Assembly: GCA_018817995.1 (NCBI GenBank)
Contig: JAHISW010000011.1
Location: 1 to 8,455 of the forward strand
Source of the DNA: Patescibacteria group bacterium
Lineage (GTDB): Bacteria; Patescibacteriota; Minisyncoccia; JAHISW01; Tagabacteraceae
DNA: 8,455 bases
Direction of reading: 5' to 3'
Both the position numbers and the translations under genes were made by a program. This document shows positions 1-5,050 of this stretch, in pieces; the first letter of the stretch is position 1; each line of letters starts with the position of its first letter. The notes below the pieces were generated by a model. It was not told the DNA's origin, searched no databases, and saw only the letters and a list, made by a program, of their open reading frames with translations.

Positions 1-89
1 CCAAAACTAGAAACATCCACCTCCAAACATTGGGAGATGTAATAGCCATCTTCCTTCCATACTACTGATTTTAGGTTTATTTTACGCAT
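1..89 (-). CDS. HicB-like antitoxin family protein, N-terminal part, cut by window edge
   Basis: An ATG at 89-87 opens a frame that stays open to the window edge (29 codons). It reads MRKINLKSVVWKEDGYY and then ISQCLEVDVSSF. A beta strand, an acidic-Gly turn with aromatics, and a Cys-Leu-Glu-Val strand are typical of the small HicB-like/DUF1902 beta-alpha fold, which often goes on to an EEAL-type helix. Members are antitoxins or orphan HicB-like proteins. It follows the 107-aa gene by 29 bases on the same strand. The C-terminal half and any toxin partner lie outside the window, so its role cannot be judged here. Confidence 0.6.
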   Translation of the reverse strand, partial: MRKINLKSVVWKEDGYYISQCLEVDVSSF

Positions 90-118
90 GTGTTTGTTGT
101 TTATACTATATTGGCAAC

Positions 119-442
119 TTATTCTTTTTTTGGCAATTCCGAATCTAGCGGACCAATACCAATACTTTTTTCTTTGCCGTATAATTTTTCTATTGTTTCT
201 GGCAACAACAATGTACCAAAATCAACTTTTTTTGTGGTCATCATCTGTCTGCTACCATCTATTTCTATAAAAATGTCGCCACTGTCAAAAGATACGCCTT
301 TTTCTTGCATAAATTTTATATCTTCGGGGTCTTCGGTATTTATACCACTCAATCGCTTGAATTCGTCCCTCGACAAAGAAATGATTTTTTCTTCTGTTTC
401 TTCACTTTTATTTTCTGAAATTGGCGGTTGTTCAAATTTCAT
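119..442 (-). CDS. Uncharacterised acidic 107-aa protein
   Basis: I do not recognise this protein. It begins MKFEQPPISENKSEETEEK, a hydrophilic and probably disordered N-terminus. A more ordered part follows, with a short helix around residues 24-31 (SRDEFKRL) and alternating hydrophobic segments around residues 48-75 (VSFDSGDIFIEIDG, VDFGTLLLP). It ends in a charged tail. There is no signal peptide, membrane segment or cysteine. The composition (many E, K, D, S, no stop-rich or low-complexity reading) fits a real protein better than the overlapping plus-strand frames, which are rich in F, L, I and S. It lies 47 bases downstream of the NYN gene on the same strand, with no clear terminator between them, and has no clear Shine-Dalgarno site. 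Confidence 0.55.
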   Translation of the reverse strand: MKFEQPPISENKSEETEEKIISLSRDEFKRLSGINTEDPEDIKFMQEKGVSFDSGDIFIEIDGSRQMMTTKKVDFGTLLLPETIEKLYGKEKSIGIGPLDSELPKKE

Positions 443-489
443 AATTTTATTTTGTTAATATTCACAAAAAACTGTATCGACCTACCTTT

Positions 490-993
490 TTATATAAGGA
501 ACTTTCTTGGGTTTTTTTCCAAATCAATAAAACCATCGGCAGCTTCTTTTAATTTTCCGGAGGTTGATTTATCAAATGCCATAATTTCCGTTTGAATGCC
601 TTTGTTTGATTTTAAGTATTCAATCAATGGTATAAAATCTCCATCTCCCGCAACTAGAATAATACTATCCATTTGTCCCGAAAGCTTGACGGCATCTATC
701 GCAATGCCGACATCCCAGTCTCCCTTTTTCATCCCTCCGGGAAAAACTTGTAGGTCTTTTGATTTTATTTCAAAACCGGCCTTATTGAGGGCCTCAAAAA
801 ATGTTTTTTCCTCCGGCGTTTCTGTTCTGACCACATAAGCAATAGCTCGTATTAACTTTCTTCCTGCCACGGCTTCTTTCAAAATTTCTTTGAAATTAAC
901 TCTTTTTTTATAAAGCGCTTTTGCCGAATGATACATATTCTGCACGTCAACCAATACAGCAACACGCTGGTCTTTATTTTTTATCAAAGTCAT
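490..993 (-). CDS. NYN domain (LabA/DUF88 family) putative ribonuclease
   Basis: This 167-aa protein is a single NYN (PIN-like) domain of the LabA/DUF88 type. The first strand is VAVLVDVQNMY (residues 11-21, with Asp16 and Asn19). The central acidic motif is KGDWDVGIAID (90-100), and the third is LVAGDGDFIPLI (113-124). These Asp residues match the metal-binding active site of NYN/PIN nucleases, so RNase activity is expected but not shown here. The C-terminal part (around 130-160) resembles the usual final strand and helix. The ATG lies 7 bases after the rpsO stop, so the two are probably cotranscribed from the rpsO promoter. In many bacteria pnp (another RNase) follows rpsO. A second, divergent NYN gene lies on the other side of rpsO. 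Confidence 0.9.
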   Translation of the reverse strand: MTLIKNKDQRVAVLVDVQNMYHSAKALYKKRVNFKEILKEAVAGRKLIRAIAYVVRTETPEEKTFFEALNKAGFEIKSKDLQVFPGGMKKGDWDVGIAIDAVKLSGQMDSIILVAGDGDFIPLIEYLKSNKGIQTEIMAFDKSTSGKLKEAADGFIDLEKNPRKFLI

Positions 994-1000
994 TTTTTAT

Positions 1001-1297
1001 TTATTTCTTTTTATCGGCGAGGGAGCGGTTTCTTTTTAATCCTAGTTTTTTGGTCAAAGACGAATAATTTTCTGAGTTTTTCTTTTTGAGGTAATCCATC
1101 AGAGTTTTTCGTCTGGAGACCATTTTGAGAAGTCCTCTTCTGGAATGATTGTCTTTCGGCTGTTTTTTCAGGTGTTCCGTCAGGTTTTTGATTTGCTCAG
1201 TTAAGACGGCGATTTGCACCTCCGAAGAACCGGTATCTTTATCATGAATCTGATGCTTTGATATAACCCTTCCCTTTTCTTTTGTACTTTTGACCAT
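1001..1297 (-). CDS. rpsO: 30S ribosomal protein S15
   Basis: S15 is a primary 16S rRNA-binding protein of the small-subunit platform. The 98-aa protein has the family core DTGSSEVQIAVLTEQI (residues 21-36), followed by NLTEHLKKQPKDNHSRRGLL and SRRKTLMDYLKK, with the conserved HSRRGLL rRNA-binding turn. It is slightly longer than the usual 89 residues because of a basic tail (KRNRSLADKKK). The frame is open further upstream, but the ATG at 1297 is chosen because homology starts there and a promoter -10 box sits 7 bases before it. The upstream extension would start in a non-conserved Ser/Lys-rich stretch and run through the promoter. No Shine-Dalgarno site is possible if transcription starts at the ATG. 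It heads a two-gene unit with the NYN gene. Confidence 0.97.
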   Translation of the reverse strand: MVKSTKEKGRVISKHQIHDKDTGSSEVQIAVLTEQIKNLTEHLKKQPKDNHSRRGLLKMVSRRKTLMDYLKKKNSENYSSLTKKLGLKRNRSLADKKK

Positions 1298-1304
1298 ATT
1301 TGTA

Positions 1305-1333
1305 ACTCTACACCAAATATTGGTATTTTGCAA
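1305..1333 (-). promoter_or_regulatory. rpsO promoter, predicted leaderless, with an inverted repeat in the spacer
   Basis: On the minus strand, TTGCAA (1328-1333) is followed after 17 bases by TAGAGT (1305-1310). Only 7 bases separate the -10 box from the rpsO ATG at 1297, so the start site should fall on or next to the A of the ATG. The spacer holds a 5-bp inverted repeat (1312-1316 and 1320-1324, ACCAA/TTGGT on the plus strand), a possible operator. CCC precedes the -35 box, as it does at the small RNA promoter near 2225. Confidence 0.6.
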
Positions 1334-1423
1334 GGGTTTGTAAAAACGAGATGATGAAAACGCGAGCTGTGTATAACTGTGCTTGCTTTTTTTTTGCAAG
1401 TATGTATATTGTATATATCAGCG

Positions 1424-1460
1424 CTTCCGCTAGCCATTAGGTCCGCGGAAGTTTTGTTTT
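1424..1460 (+). terminator. Inverted repeat followed by T-rich tract upstream of the second NYN gene
   Basis: CTTCCGC (1424-1430) and GCGGAAG (1445-1451) can pair as a 7-bp stem with a 14-base loop, followed by TTTTGTTTT. It looks like an intrinsic terminator on the plus strand but lies directly upstream of the NYN gene's extended -10 box. It may instead be an operator, or a block to upstream read-through. No plus-strand gene precedes it. Confidence 0.35.
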
Positions 1461-1461
1461 A

Positions 1462-1470
1462 TGTTATAAT
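1462..1470 (+). promoter_or_regulatory. Extended -10 promoter of the second NYN gene, predicted leaderless
   Basis: TGTTATAAT is a perfect extended -10 element (TGn plus TATAAT at 1465-1470), six bases before the ATG at 1477. There is no recognisable -35 box, which is common for extended -10 promoters. The spacing predicts transcription starting at or next to the ATG. Confidence 0.6.
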
Positions 1471-1476
1471 TTCTAT

Positions 1477-2043
1477 ATGACGACGATATTGCTTATAGAC
1501 GGAGAAAATTTTAAGTCTAGAATTAAAAGAGCTTTGAACAACAAAGATATTGTTTGGCATGAATTTGATTTCAATGGCTTGTTCAATCTTGTGCTGGATG
1601 GATATAAAATAGAAAAAACGATTTTCTATTTTGCAAAAATAAAAACACACCCAAAAACAAAAGATAAATCACAAGAACTTATAGAAAAGCAAAGATTGTT
1701 GAAAACACATTTGGAGAAACAGGGGTTTGGGGTAGTTTTATCTGGCAGGGTTAGAGGACAAGAAGAGGAAGTTTTCTTTGGTAAAAAAATTTTGGTTTTT
1801 AAGGAAAAAGGCGTTGATGTGAAAATAGGAGTAGATATGGTAAGTTTTTCTTGTGATAAACTGTTTGATCAAATAATTTTGGGTAGCTCGGATTCAGATT
1901 TACAACCGGCGATAAATGAAGCAAAAAGGAGAAAAGTAAAAATTATATATTTGGGTTTTGAAGATAAGCCAAATAAGGGAATTTCCTACAATACACATAA
2001 AACGGTCTTGATTAGAAACTCAGAATTATCAAAGTTTTTGTAG
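1477..2043 (+). CDS. NYN domain protein, second and divergent copy
   Basis: This 188-aa NYN-domain protein carries the active-site series ILLIDGENF (residues 4-12, Asp8 and Asn11), KGVDVKIGVDMVSF (111-124, Asp114 and Asp120) and LGSSDSDLQPAI (135-146, Asp139 and Asp141). Between the first two is a longer insert (about 40-105), rich in Lys and Glu, with a predicted helix at RLLKTHLEKQGF. The insert and C-terminus differ from the other NYN protein at 490-993, so they are distant paralogues, not a recent duplication. The expected activity is metal-dependent RNA cleavage, by analogy with the family. It is a single-gene unit with its own leaderless-type promoter and ends in a strong hairpin terminator at 2075-2102. 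Confidence 0.88.
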   Translation: MTTILLIDGENFKSRIKRALNNKDIVWHEFDFNGLFNLVLDGYKIEKTIFYFAKIKTHPKTKDKSQELIEKQRLLKTHLEKQGFGVVLSGRVRGQEEEVFFGKKILVFKEKGVDVKIGVDMVSFSCDKLFDQIILGSSDSDLQPAINEAKRRKVKIIYLGFEDKPNKGISYNTHKTVLIRNSELSKFL

Positions 2044-2067
2044 TATCAATATTTTGCAAGGGTTTAT

Positions 2068-2192
2068 AAAAGTTAAGGCCTCGGAACTGTCCGAGGCCTT
2101 TTAGTGGAGAAGGGGCTACTGGGGTCGTCGCAGTGCTCAGCCTAAGGCTGAGACAAAATCTGGAGCCAACCCGACGCGCCTTCTCTCACTAT
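2068..2192 (-). ncRNA. Putative stand-alone structured small RNA (~125 nt), unassigned
   Basis: A near-consensus promoter upstream and a strong terminator downstream bracket a sequence with no open frame but dense pairing. The ends close with a 12-bp stem: 2179-2191 pairs with 2102-2113, with one bulged base at 2186. Inside, 2146-2152 and 2136-2142 form a perfect 7-bp hairpin with a 3-base loop. Bases 2167-2172 can pair with 2122-2127 (6 bp, one G-U), competing with an alternative pairing of 2172-2176 to 2126-2130. The terminator hairpin follows the closing stem with almost no gap. It lacks the SRP RNA apical loop, a tmRNA T-arm or tag frame, and tRNA arms, and is short for 6S RNA, though a reduced 6S-like RNA cannot be excluded. 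It sits just downstream of hepT on the same strand. Confidence 0.7.
2075..2102. terminator. Bidirectional intrinsic terminator
   Basis: A perfect 11-bp inverted repeat (AAGGCCTCGGA at 2075-2085 and TCCGAGGCCTT at 2090-2100) closes a 4-base loop. On the plus strand it is followed by T residues to 2102 and ends the NYN transcript. On the minus strand it follows the small RNA's closing stem directly and is trailed by AACTTTT. It is the most stable GC-rich hairpin in this part of the window. Confidence 0.88.
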
Positions 2193-2199
2193 GCTTCAT

Positions 2200-2227
2200 A
2201 GTATACACACCTACCAGATTTTGTCAA
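2200..2227 (-). promoter_or_regulatory. Strong promoter of the small RNA
   Basis: On the minus strand, a perfect -35 box TTGACA (2222-2227) is followed after 16 bases by TATACT (2200-2205). The predicted start is near 2192, which is where the closing stem of the RNA begins. A palindrome (ACTATG at 2188-2193, CATAGT at 2197-2202) overlaps the -10 box and start site. The -35 box is preceded by CCCC, as at rpsO (CCC). Confidence 0.78.
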
Positions 2228-2240
2228 GGGGTTGCAAAAG

Positions 2241-2654
2241 TCAAAAAATATTTTTTATGGTCTCTTGGAATTCTTTGATGTCTTTTAATTTGTTCTGTAA
2301 AACATCATAAACTATACCATAATCCAAATCTTCGTAATCATGGGCAATTGTATTTCTAAAACCAACCATACTTGTCATTTTTTCCATCAATTCAATTTTA
2401 ATAATATCCTTCTCATTTAAAATTTGAAAAGATTCTCTCAGAGTGCTTGGTTTGCGTAAATTTTTAAAAGACACAACAGCCCCGGCTAGTTCTATAGTTG
2501 CTTGCGTTGCCAAGTATAAATATCTTTCGACAGCCCCTTTTATATCTACATCGTTTTGTATCTCTTTTTTTGAATATTTTTTATATTTTTCAAGGATGTC
2601 TAGATATTTTTGAACAGAGCTTATTTTATTTTCTATAATATTAAAATTTGTCAT
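2241..2654 (-). CDS. hepT: HepT-like HEPN ribonuclease toxin
   Basis: HepT toxins are HEPN-fold RNases neutralised by the MntA nucleotidyltransferase, which adds AMP to a tyrosine. This 137-aa, largely helical protein carries the hallmark RX4HXY motif as R100-NTIA-H105-D-Y107. R100 and H105 are the expected catalytic pair and Y107 the expected modification site. The length and the helix pattern (IENKISSVQKYLDILEKY, then AVERYLYLATQATIELAG) match the HepT/DUF86 family. The start overlaps the mntA stop by 4 bases (2651-2654), so translation is probably coupled. The stop is 14 bases from the -35 box of the small RNA gene. Confidence 0.9.
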   Translation of the reverse strand: MTNFNIIENKISSVQKYLDILEKYKKYSKKEIQNDVDIKGAVERYLYLATQATIELAGAVVSFKNLRKPSTLRESFQILNEKDIIKIELMEKMTSMVGFRNTIAHDYEDLDYGIVYDVLQNKLKDIKEFQETIKNIF

Positions 2655-3052
2655 ATTGCTTTTGTTAAATTGTATTTTAATAAAAGAGAGCGAAAATCAA
2701 AATACTCATTAAATATTTTTGGTTCAACCAAAACTTTGTAAGGTTCTTTTTCGTAAATTAAATCTCCGTCTTTAATAATGTTATATTTAATTTCCGGTTT
2801 TTCGACGGTGTTTAACATAACGATATCAACCTTATCTGTTTTTAATTCAGCGCTTATTTTGTTTATCAGATTGAGTTTCAAGTCAAAAATTTTATTTTTA
2901 TTTTTCTCCTCAGTATAAAAAGCAAAATCGTAATCGCTTAAAGGACCTGATTTTTCTGTCGCTTTTGATCCAAAAAAATAAACTAGCTTTATTTCCGGAT
3001 AAAGTTCAAAAATTTTTTTAAGACTTTTTATGCTTATTTCTCCTTTTGCCAT
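2651..3052 (-). CDS. mntA: MntA-like minimal nucleotidyltransferase antitoxin
   Basis: This 133-aa protein has the nucleotidyltransferase signature GSX10DXD: FFGSKATEKSGPLSDYDFAF, with G28-S29 and D40-D42. The third Asp is in KVDIVML (D76). This is the MNT fold that AMPylates HepT toxins. The C-terminal tail (residues 105-133) is longer than the minimal domain and may contact HepT. It is first in a two-gene unit with hepT (4-base overlap), the usual mntA-hepT order. Its ATG at 3052 lies 79 bases from the ATG of the divergent recombinase at 3132, so the two share a short promoter region. I see no consensus -35/-10 pair for mntA. Confidence 0.9.
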   Translation of the reverse strand: MAKGEISIKSLKKIFELYPEIKLVYFFGSKATEKSGPLSDYDFAFYTEEKNKNKIFDLKLNLINKISAELKTDKVDIVMLNTVEKPEIKYNIIKDGDLIYEKEPYKVLVEPKIFNEYFDFRSLLLKYNLTKAI

Positions 3053-3119
3053 ATTCCAATGGTATCAAATAACTTGTCTCTTGCACAGATGGAACATTAA
3101 AAATTGTGCGACGTTGGTG

Positions 3120-3125
3120 TATAAT
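3120..3125 (+). promoter_or_regulatory. -10 box of the recombinase gene, predicted leaderless
   Basis: A perfect TATAAT lies 6 bases before the ATG at 3132. The -35 region is weak (TTAAAA at 3097-3102, 17-base spacer). The same 6-7 base spacing is seen at rpsO and the second NYN gene, which supports both the start codon and a leaderless transcript. Confidence 0.5.
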
Positions 3126-3131
3126 GATTGG

Positions 3132-4013
3132 ATGATGTTAAAAGAGTTAAAAAAGCAGTATTTAGAGTATATAGAAATAGAAAGGGGGAGGTCTCTTAAA
3201 ACCGTTGAAAATTACGACAGATATCTTATAAAATTTTTAGAATTTGCCAAAATAAAAGATCCTTCCGGAATTACAGATGACTTGGTTCGCAAATACAGAA
3301 TGTATTTGAACAGAAGGGGACTTAAAAAGAAAACACAGAACTACTATTTAATTGCTTTGCGGAATTTTTTGAAATATTTATCGCGGATAGAGATTGAAAG
3401 TTTGCCTCCGGAGAGGATAGAATTGGCCAAGACGGGGGATAGACAAATTGATTTAATTAGTCAGGATGAGTTGATTCGGCTGTTGGGTTCTCCTTCAGGA
3501 AGTGACATTGGCGATTTGCGCGACAAGGCGATTCTGGAGATGTTATTTTCCACTGGCTTGCGTATTTCCGAGCTTTGCTCTTTGGACAGAGATAGCGTCG
3601 ATTTAAAAAAAGACGATTTTTCTGTTCGCGGGAAGGGGGAAAAAATAAGAATAGTTTTTTTATCAGGCAGGGCTAAAACGGCGTTGAAAAATTATCTTGA
3701 TAAAAGAGTGGACATAGAGGACCCGCTGTTTGTTAATTTAAATTCTACAAAGGACGGTCCTTGGCGATTGACACCGCGTTCAATTGAAAGAATTGTTGGG
3801 AAATGTGCTATAAAAGCTGGAATTTCAAAAAAAGTGACACCGCATATTATCCGCCACTGTTTCGCCACGGACTTGCTGGAAGCGGGTGCTGACTTGAGGT
3901 CCGTTCAATCTCTTTTGGGACACAGCAGTATAACGACGACCCAAATTTATACCCATGTTACAAATAGGCAACTGAAAGAAATTCACAGAGCTTTTCACGA
4001 TAAAAGAAGATAG
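3132..4013 (+). CDS. Tyrosine recombinase, XerC/XerD-like
   Basis: Xer recombinases resolve chromosome dimers at dif; relatives integrate mobile elements. From the ATG at 3132 the protein has 293 residues, close to the usual ~295. The N-terminal SAM-like DNA-binding domain (about 1-95) contains the helix pair LKTVENYDRYLIKFLEF and TQNYYLIALRNFLKYL. The catalytic domain shows the Arg in TGLRISELCSL, the Lys in RGKGEKIR, HIIRH (His and Arg), LLGHSSITTTQIYTHV with the second His, and the nucleophile Tyr in QIYTH. Its strong similarity to the XerD signature favours a housekeeping Xer over a phage integrase, but no dif-like site was recognised. An open frame extends upstream to 3030 but lacks homology and crosses the TATAAT box. 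A second ATG is at 3135. Confidence 0.93.
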   Translation: MMLKELKKQYLEYIEIERGRSLKTVENYDRYLIKFLEFAKIKDPSGITDDLVRKYRMYLNRRGLKKKTQNYYLIALRNFLKYLSRIEIESLPPERIELAKTGDRQIDLISQDELIRLLGSPSGSDIGDLRDKAILEMLFSTGLRISELCSLDRDSVDLKKDDFSVRGKGEKIRIVFLSGRAKTALKNYLDKRVDIEDPLFVNLNSTKDGPWRLTPRSIERIVGKCAIKAGISKKVTPHIIRHCFATDLLEAGADLRSVQSLLGHSSITTTQIYTHVTNRQLKEIHRAFHDKRR

Positions 4014-4031
4014 AAATAAAAAACCGAGTTA

Positions 4032-4424
4032 TTATTTTTTTGCCAAAAGGTCAAATGAGATTTTTTGTTTTTTGAGATTGTTTATTATGTGTTTGGTTGT
4101 TTTGTAAGGATAGAGGTTTCCCGTTAGGCCTCTTTGGATAATTTCTTTTTTGGTTACGACATATTCTTTTCTCCGGGGTGTGACTTTTATGTTGGTATCA
4201 TTGTAGTTTACCAAATAGGCGGGCATAACTTTGAAGCCGAGTGTTTTCATTATTGTAAATCTATGATGACCGTCCAGTATGACGAGAGTTTTTTTGTCCG
4301 CGACAACAGGCACAACAAATTTATTTTTTTTGACCTCCTCCAATAATTTCGGAAAATGGTCCAAGTCTATTTCTTCGTGGGGGAGTAGTGAGGATATCTC
4401 TATTATTTTAAGTTGAAAATTCAT
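4032..4424 (-). CDS. SerK-like / ParB-Srx fold protein
   Basis: This 130-aa protein has the ParB/sulfiredoxin-fold signature LVILDGHHRFTIMKTLGF (DGHHR at 51-55). Later it has LYPYKTTKHII (104-114), the Pro/Lys-Thr-Thr-His pattern found near the end of free-serine-kinase (SerK)-type proteins. Families with DGHHR include SerK and relatives that use a nucleotide to phosphorylate small molecules, but function in bacteria is not settled, and ParB-type CTP binding is another option. It is shorter than archaeal SerK. The start is the ATG at 4424, where homology begins; the longer frame would start inside tRNA-Ala. The ATG is one base after the tRNA-Ala 3' end. It converges on the recombinase with an 18-base gap. 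Confidence 0.72.
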   Translation of the reverse strand: MNFQLKIIEISSLLPHEEIDLDHFPKLLEEVKKNKFVVPVVADKKTLVILDGHHRFTIMKTLGFKVMPAYLVNYNDTNIKVTPRRKEYVVTKKEIIQRGLTGNLYPYKTTKHIINNLKKQKISFDLLAKK

Positions 4425-4425
4425 G

Positions 4426-4496
4426 TGGACCCACGGGGAGTCGGACCCCGGATTCCTCCATGCCATGGAGGTGTTTTACCACTATACTATGGGCCC
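4426..4496 (-). tRNA. tRNA-Ala (anticodon GGC)
   Basis: The 7-bp acceptor stem (4490-4496 with 4427-4433) contains the G3-U70 wobble pair that marks alanine tRNAs. The anticodon stem CCUCC/GGAGG closes the loop AUGGCAU, with GGC at 4462-4464. The T-arm CGGGG/CCCCG carries UCCGACU, and the D-loop has GUGGUAAA. The discriminator is A, and CCA is not encoded. It starts 3 bases after tRNA-Arg ends. Confidence 0.95.
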
Positions 4497-4499
4497 CTA

Positions 4500-4571
4500 T
4501 GCCCTCGGCAGGAATCGAACCCACATCGAGCCCTTAGGACGGGCCTGTTCTATCCGTTGAACTACGAGGGC
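4500..4571 (-). tRNA. tRNA-Arg (anticodon CCU)
   Basis: The acceptor stem is GCCCUCG/CGAGGGC. The D-arm GUUCAACGGAUAGAAC contains the GG pair. The anticodon loop GUCCUAA gives CCU at 4536-4538 (reads AGG), and the T-loop is UUCGAUU. The discriminator is A, and CCA is not encoded. It starts 8 bases after the glutaredoxin stop, so the two are probably on one transcript. Confidence 0.96.
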
Positions 4572-4579
4572 GTGATTGG

Positions 4580-4825
4580 TTATTTAATACCGAGCAATTC
4601 CGAGAGCCTGTTTTTATCAAAACCTATTATAGTTTCATCTCCAATTTCAATAACGGGAACGGCCATTTGACCAGTTTTTTCCACGAGCTCACTCCTCTTC
4701 TCTTCGTCCATAGAGACATCAAATTCTTCGTATTCTATATTGTTTTCTTTGAACCAATCTTTGGCGATGTGGCAGTATGAGCATGTTGGGGTTGAATATA
4801 TTTTTACCCCGTTAGAAATTTTCAT
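4580..4825 (-). CDS. Glutaredoxin / NrdH-like redoxin
   Basis: Glutaredoxins are small cytoplasmic thiol-disulfide oxidoreductases that reduce proteins such as ribonucleotide reductase. This 81-aa protein has the thioredoxin fold in minimal form: strand VKIYSTPTCSYCHIAKDW with the redox CSYC motif (C15, C18), helix, IEYEEFDVS, then TGQMAVPVIEI with the cis-proline P57, and the closing GFDKNRLSELLG. Length matches the glutaredoxin/NrdH class. The second half of the active site (Ser-Tyr between the cysteines) is close to the CxYC of classical glutaredoxins. No Shine-Dalgarno site is visible; an AT-rich stretch with TATAAT (4841-4846, minus) lies 15 bases before the ATG. The first codons form one arm of a 15-bp inverted repeat with 4893-4907. 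Confidence 0.93.
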   Translation of the reverse strand: MKISNGVKIYSTPTCSYCHIAKDWFKENNIEYEEFDVSMDEEKRSELVEKTGQMAVPVIEIGDETIIGFDKNRLSELLGIK

Positions 4826-4907
4826 AAATTTTATCGCTTAATTATAATAAAATAACTTTGTCTTGTTGTTTCCCGCGAGATTTTTCTTTTTGAATTTCTA
4901 ACGGGGT
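4806..4907. repeat. 15-bp perfect inverted repeat at the glutaredoxin gene start
   Basis: ACCCCGTTAGAAATT (4806-4820) and its exact reverse complement (4893-4907) are separated by 72 bases. The left arm is inside the first codons of the glutaredoxin gene, and the right arm lies upstream in the gap to tRNA-Leu. Such a match is very unlikely by chance over this distance. Confidence 0.8.
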
Positions 4908-4966
4908 TTACTTTAGGCATAAAAAATCTATTTAATTTTAATAATAATTAACTTTTGATTTCTTAG

Positions 4967-5050
4967 TGCGCAGGGGGGGATTTGAACCCCCAAAGGATTG
5001 CTCCCACTAGCCCCTCAAGCTAGCATGTTTACCGGTTTCATCACCTGCGC
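4967..5050 (-). tRNA. tRNA-Leu (anticodon GAG)
   Basis: The 84-base class II tRNA has acceptor stem GCGCAGG/CCUGCGC and anticodon stem CUAGC/GCUAG around UUGAGGG, with GAG at 5014-5016. It has a long variable arm (GGGAGCAAUCCU) and a T-arm GGGGG-UUCAAAU-CCCCC. The discriminator is A, and CCA is not encoded. Its 5' 36 bases are also read as the 3' end of the ORF6N frame. Confidence 0.95.

Noticed and set aside
88..458. Two overlapping plus-strand open frames rich in Phe, Leu, Ile and Ser
   Set aside because: They lie antisense to the 107-aa minus-strand gene, have composition typical of a reverse frame, and show no domain.
1368..1376. TGTGTATAA, a match to the DnaA-box consensus on the minus strand, in the rpsO-NYN intergenic region
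   Set aside because: It is a single box without a cluster, AT-rich unwinding element or dnaA/dnaN neighbour, so there is no case for a replication origin.
1382..1400. CTTGC/GCAAG hairpin with an all-T loop
   Set aside because: It is a 5-bp stem made largely of a homopolymer loop, too weak to call a terminator or site, and no gene ends there.
1201..1437. 78-aa minus-strand frame overlapping rpsO out of frame
   Set aside because: It is a shadow of rpsO and its promoter region with no recognisable motif.
2101..2192. tRNA or SRP RNA interpretation of the structured region
   Set aside because: There is no T-loop, anticodon arm or acceptor of tRNA length, and no SRP apical tetraloop with its conserved asymmetric loop.
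3030..3131. N-terminal extension of the recombinase frame
   Set aside because: It crosses the divergent mntA start and the TATAAT box and lacks Xer homology; the ATG at 3132 gives the normal family length.
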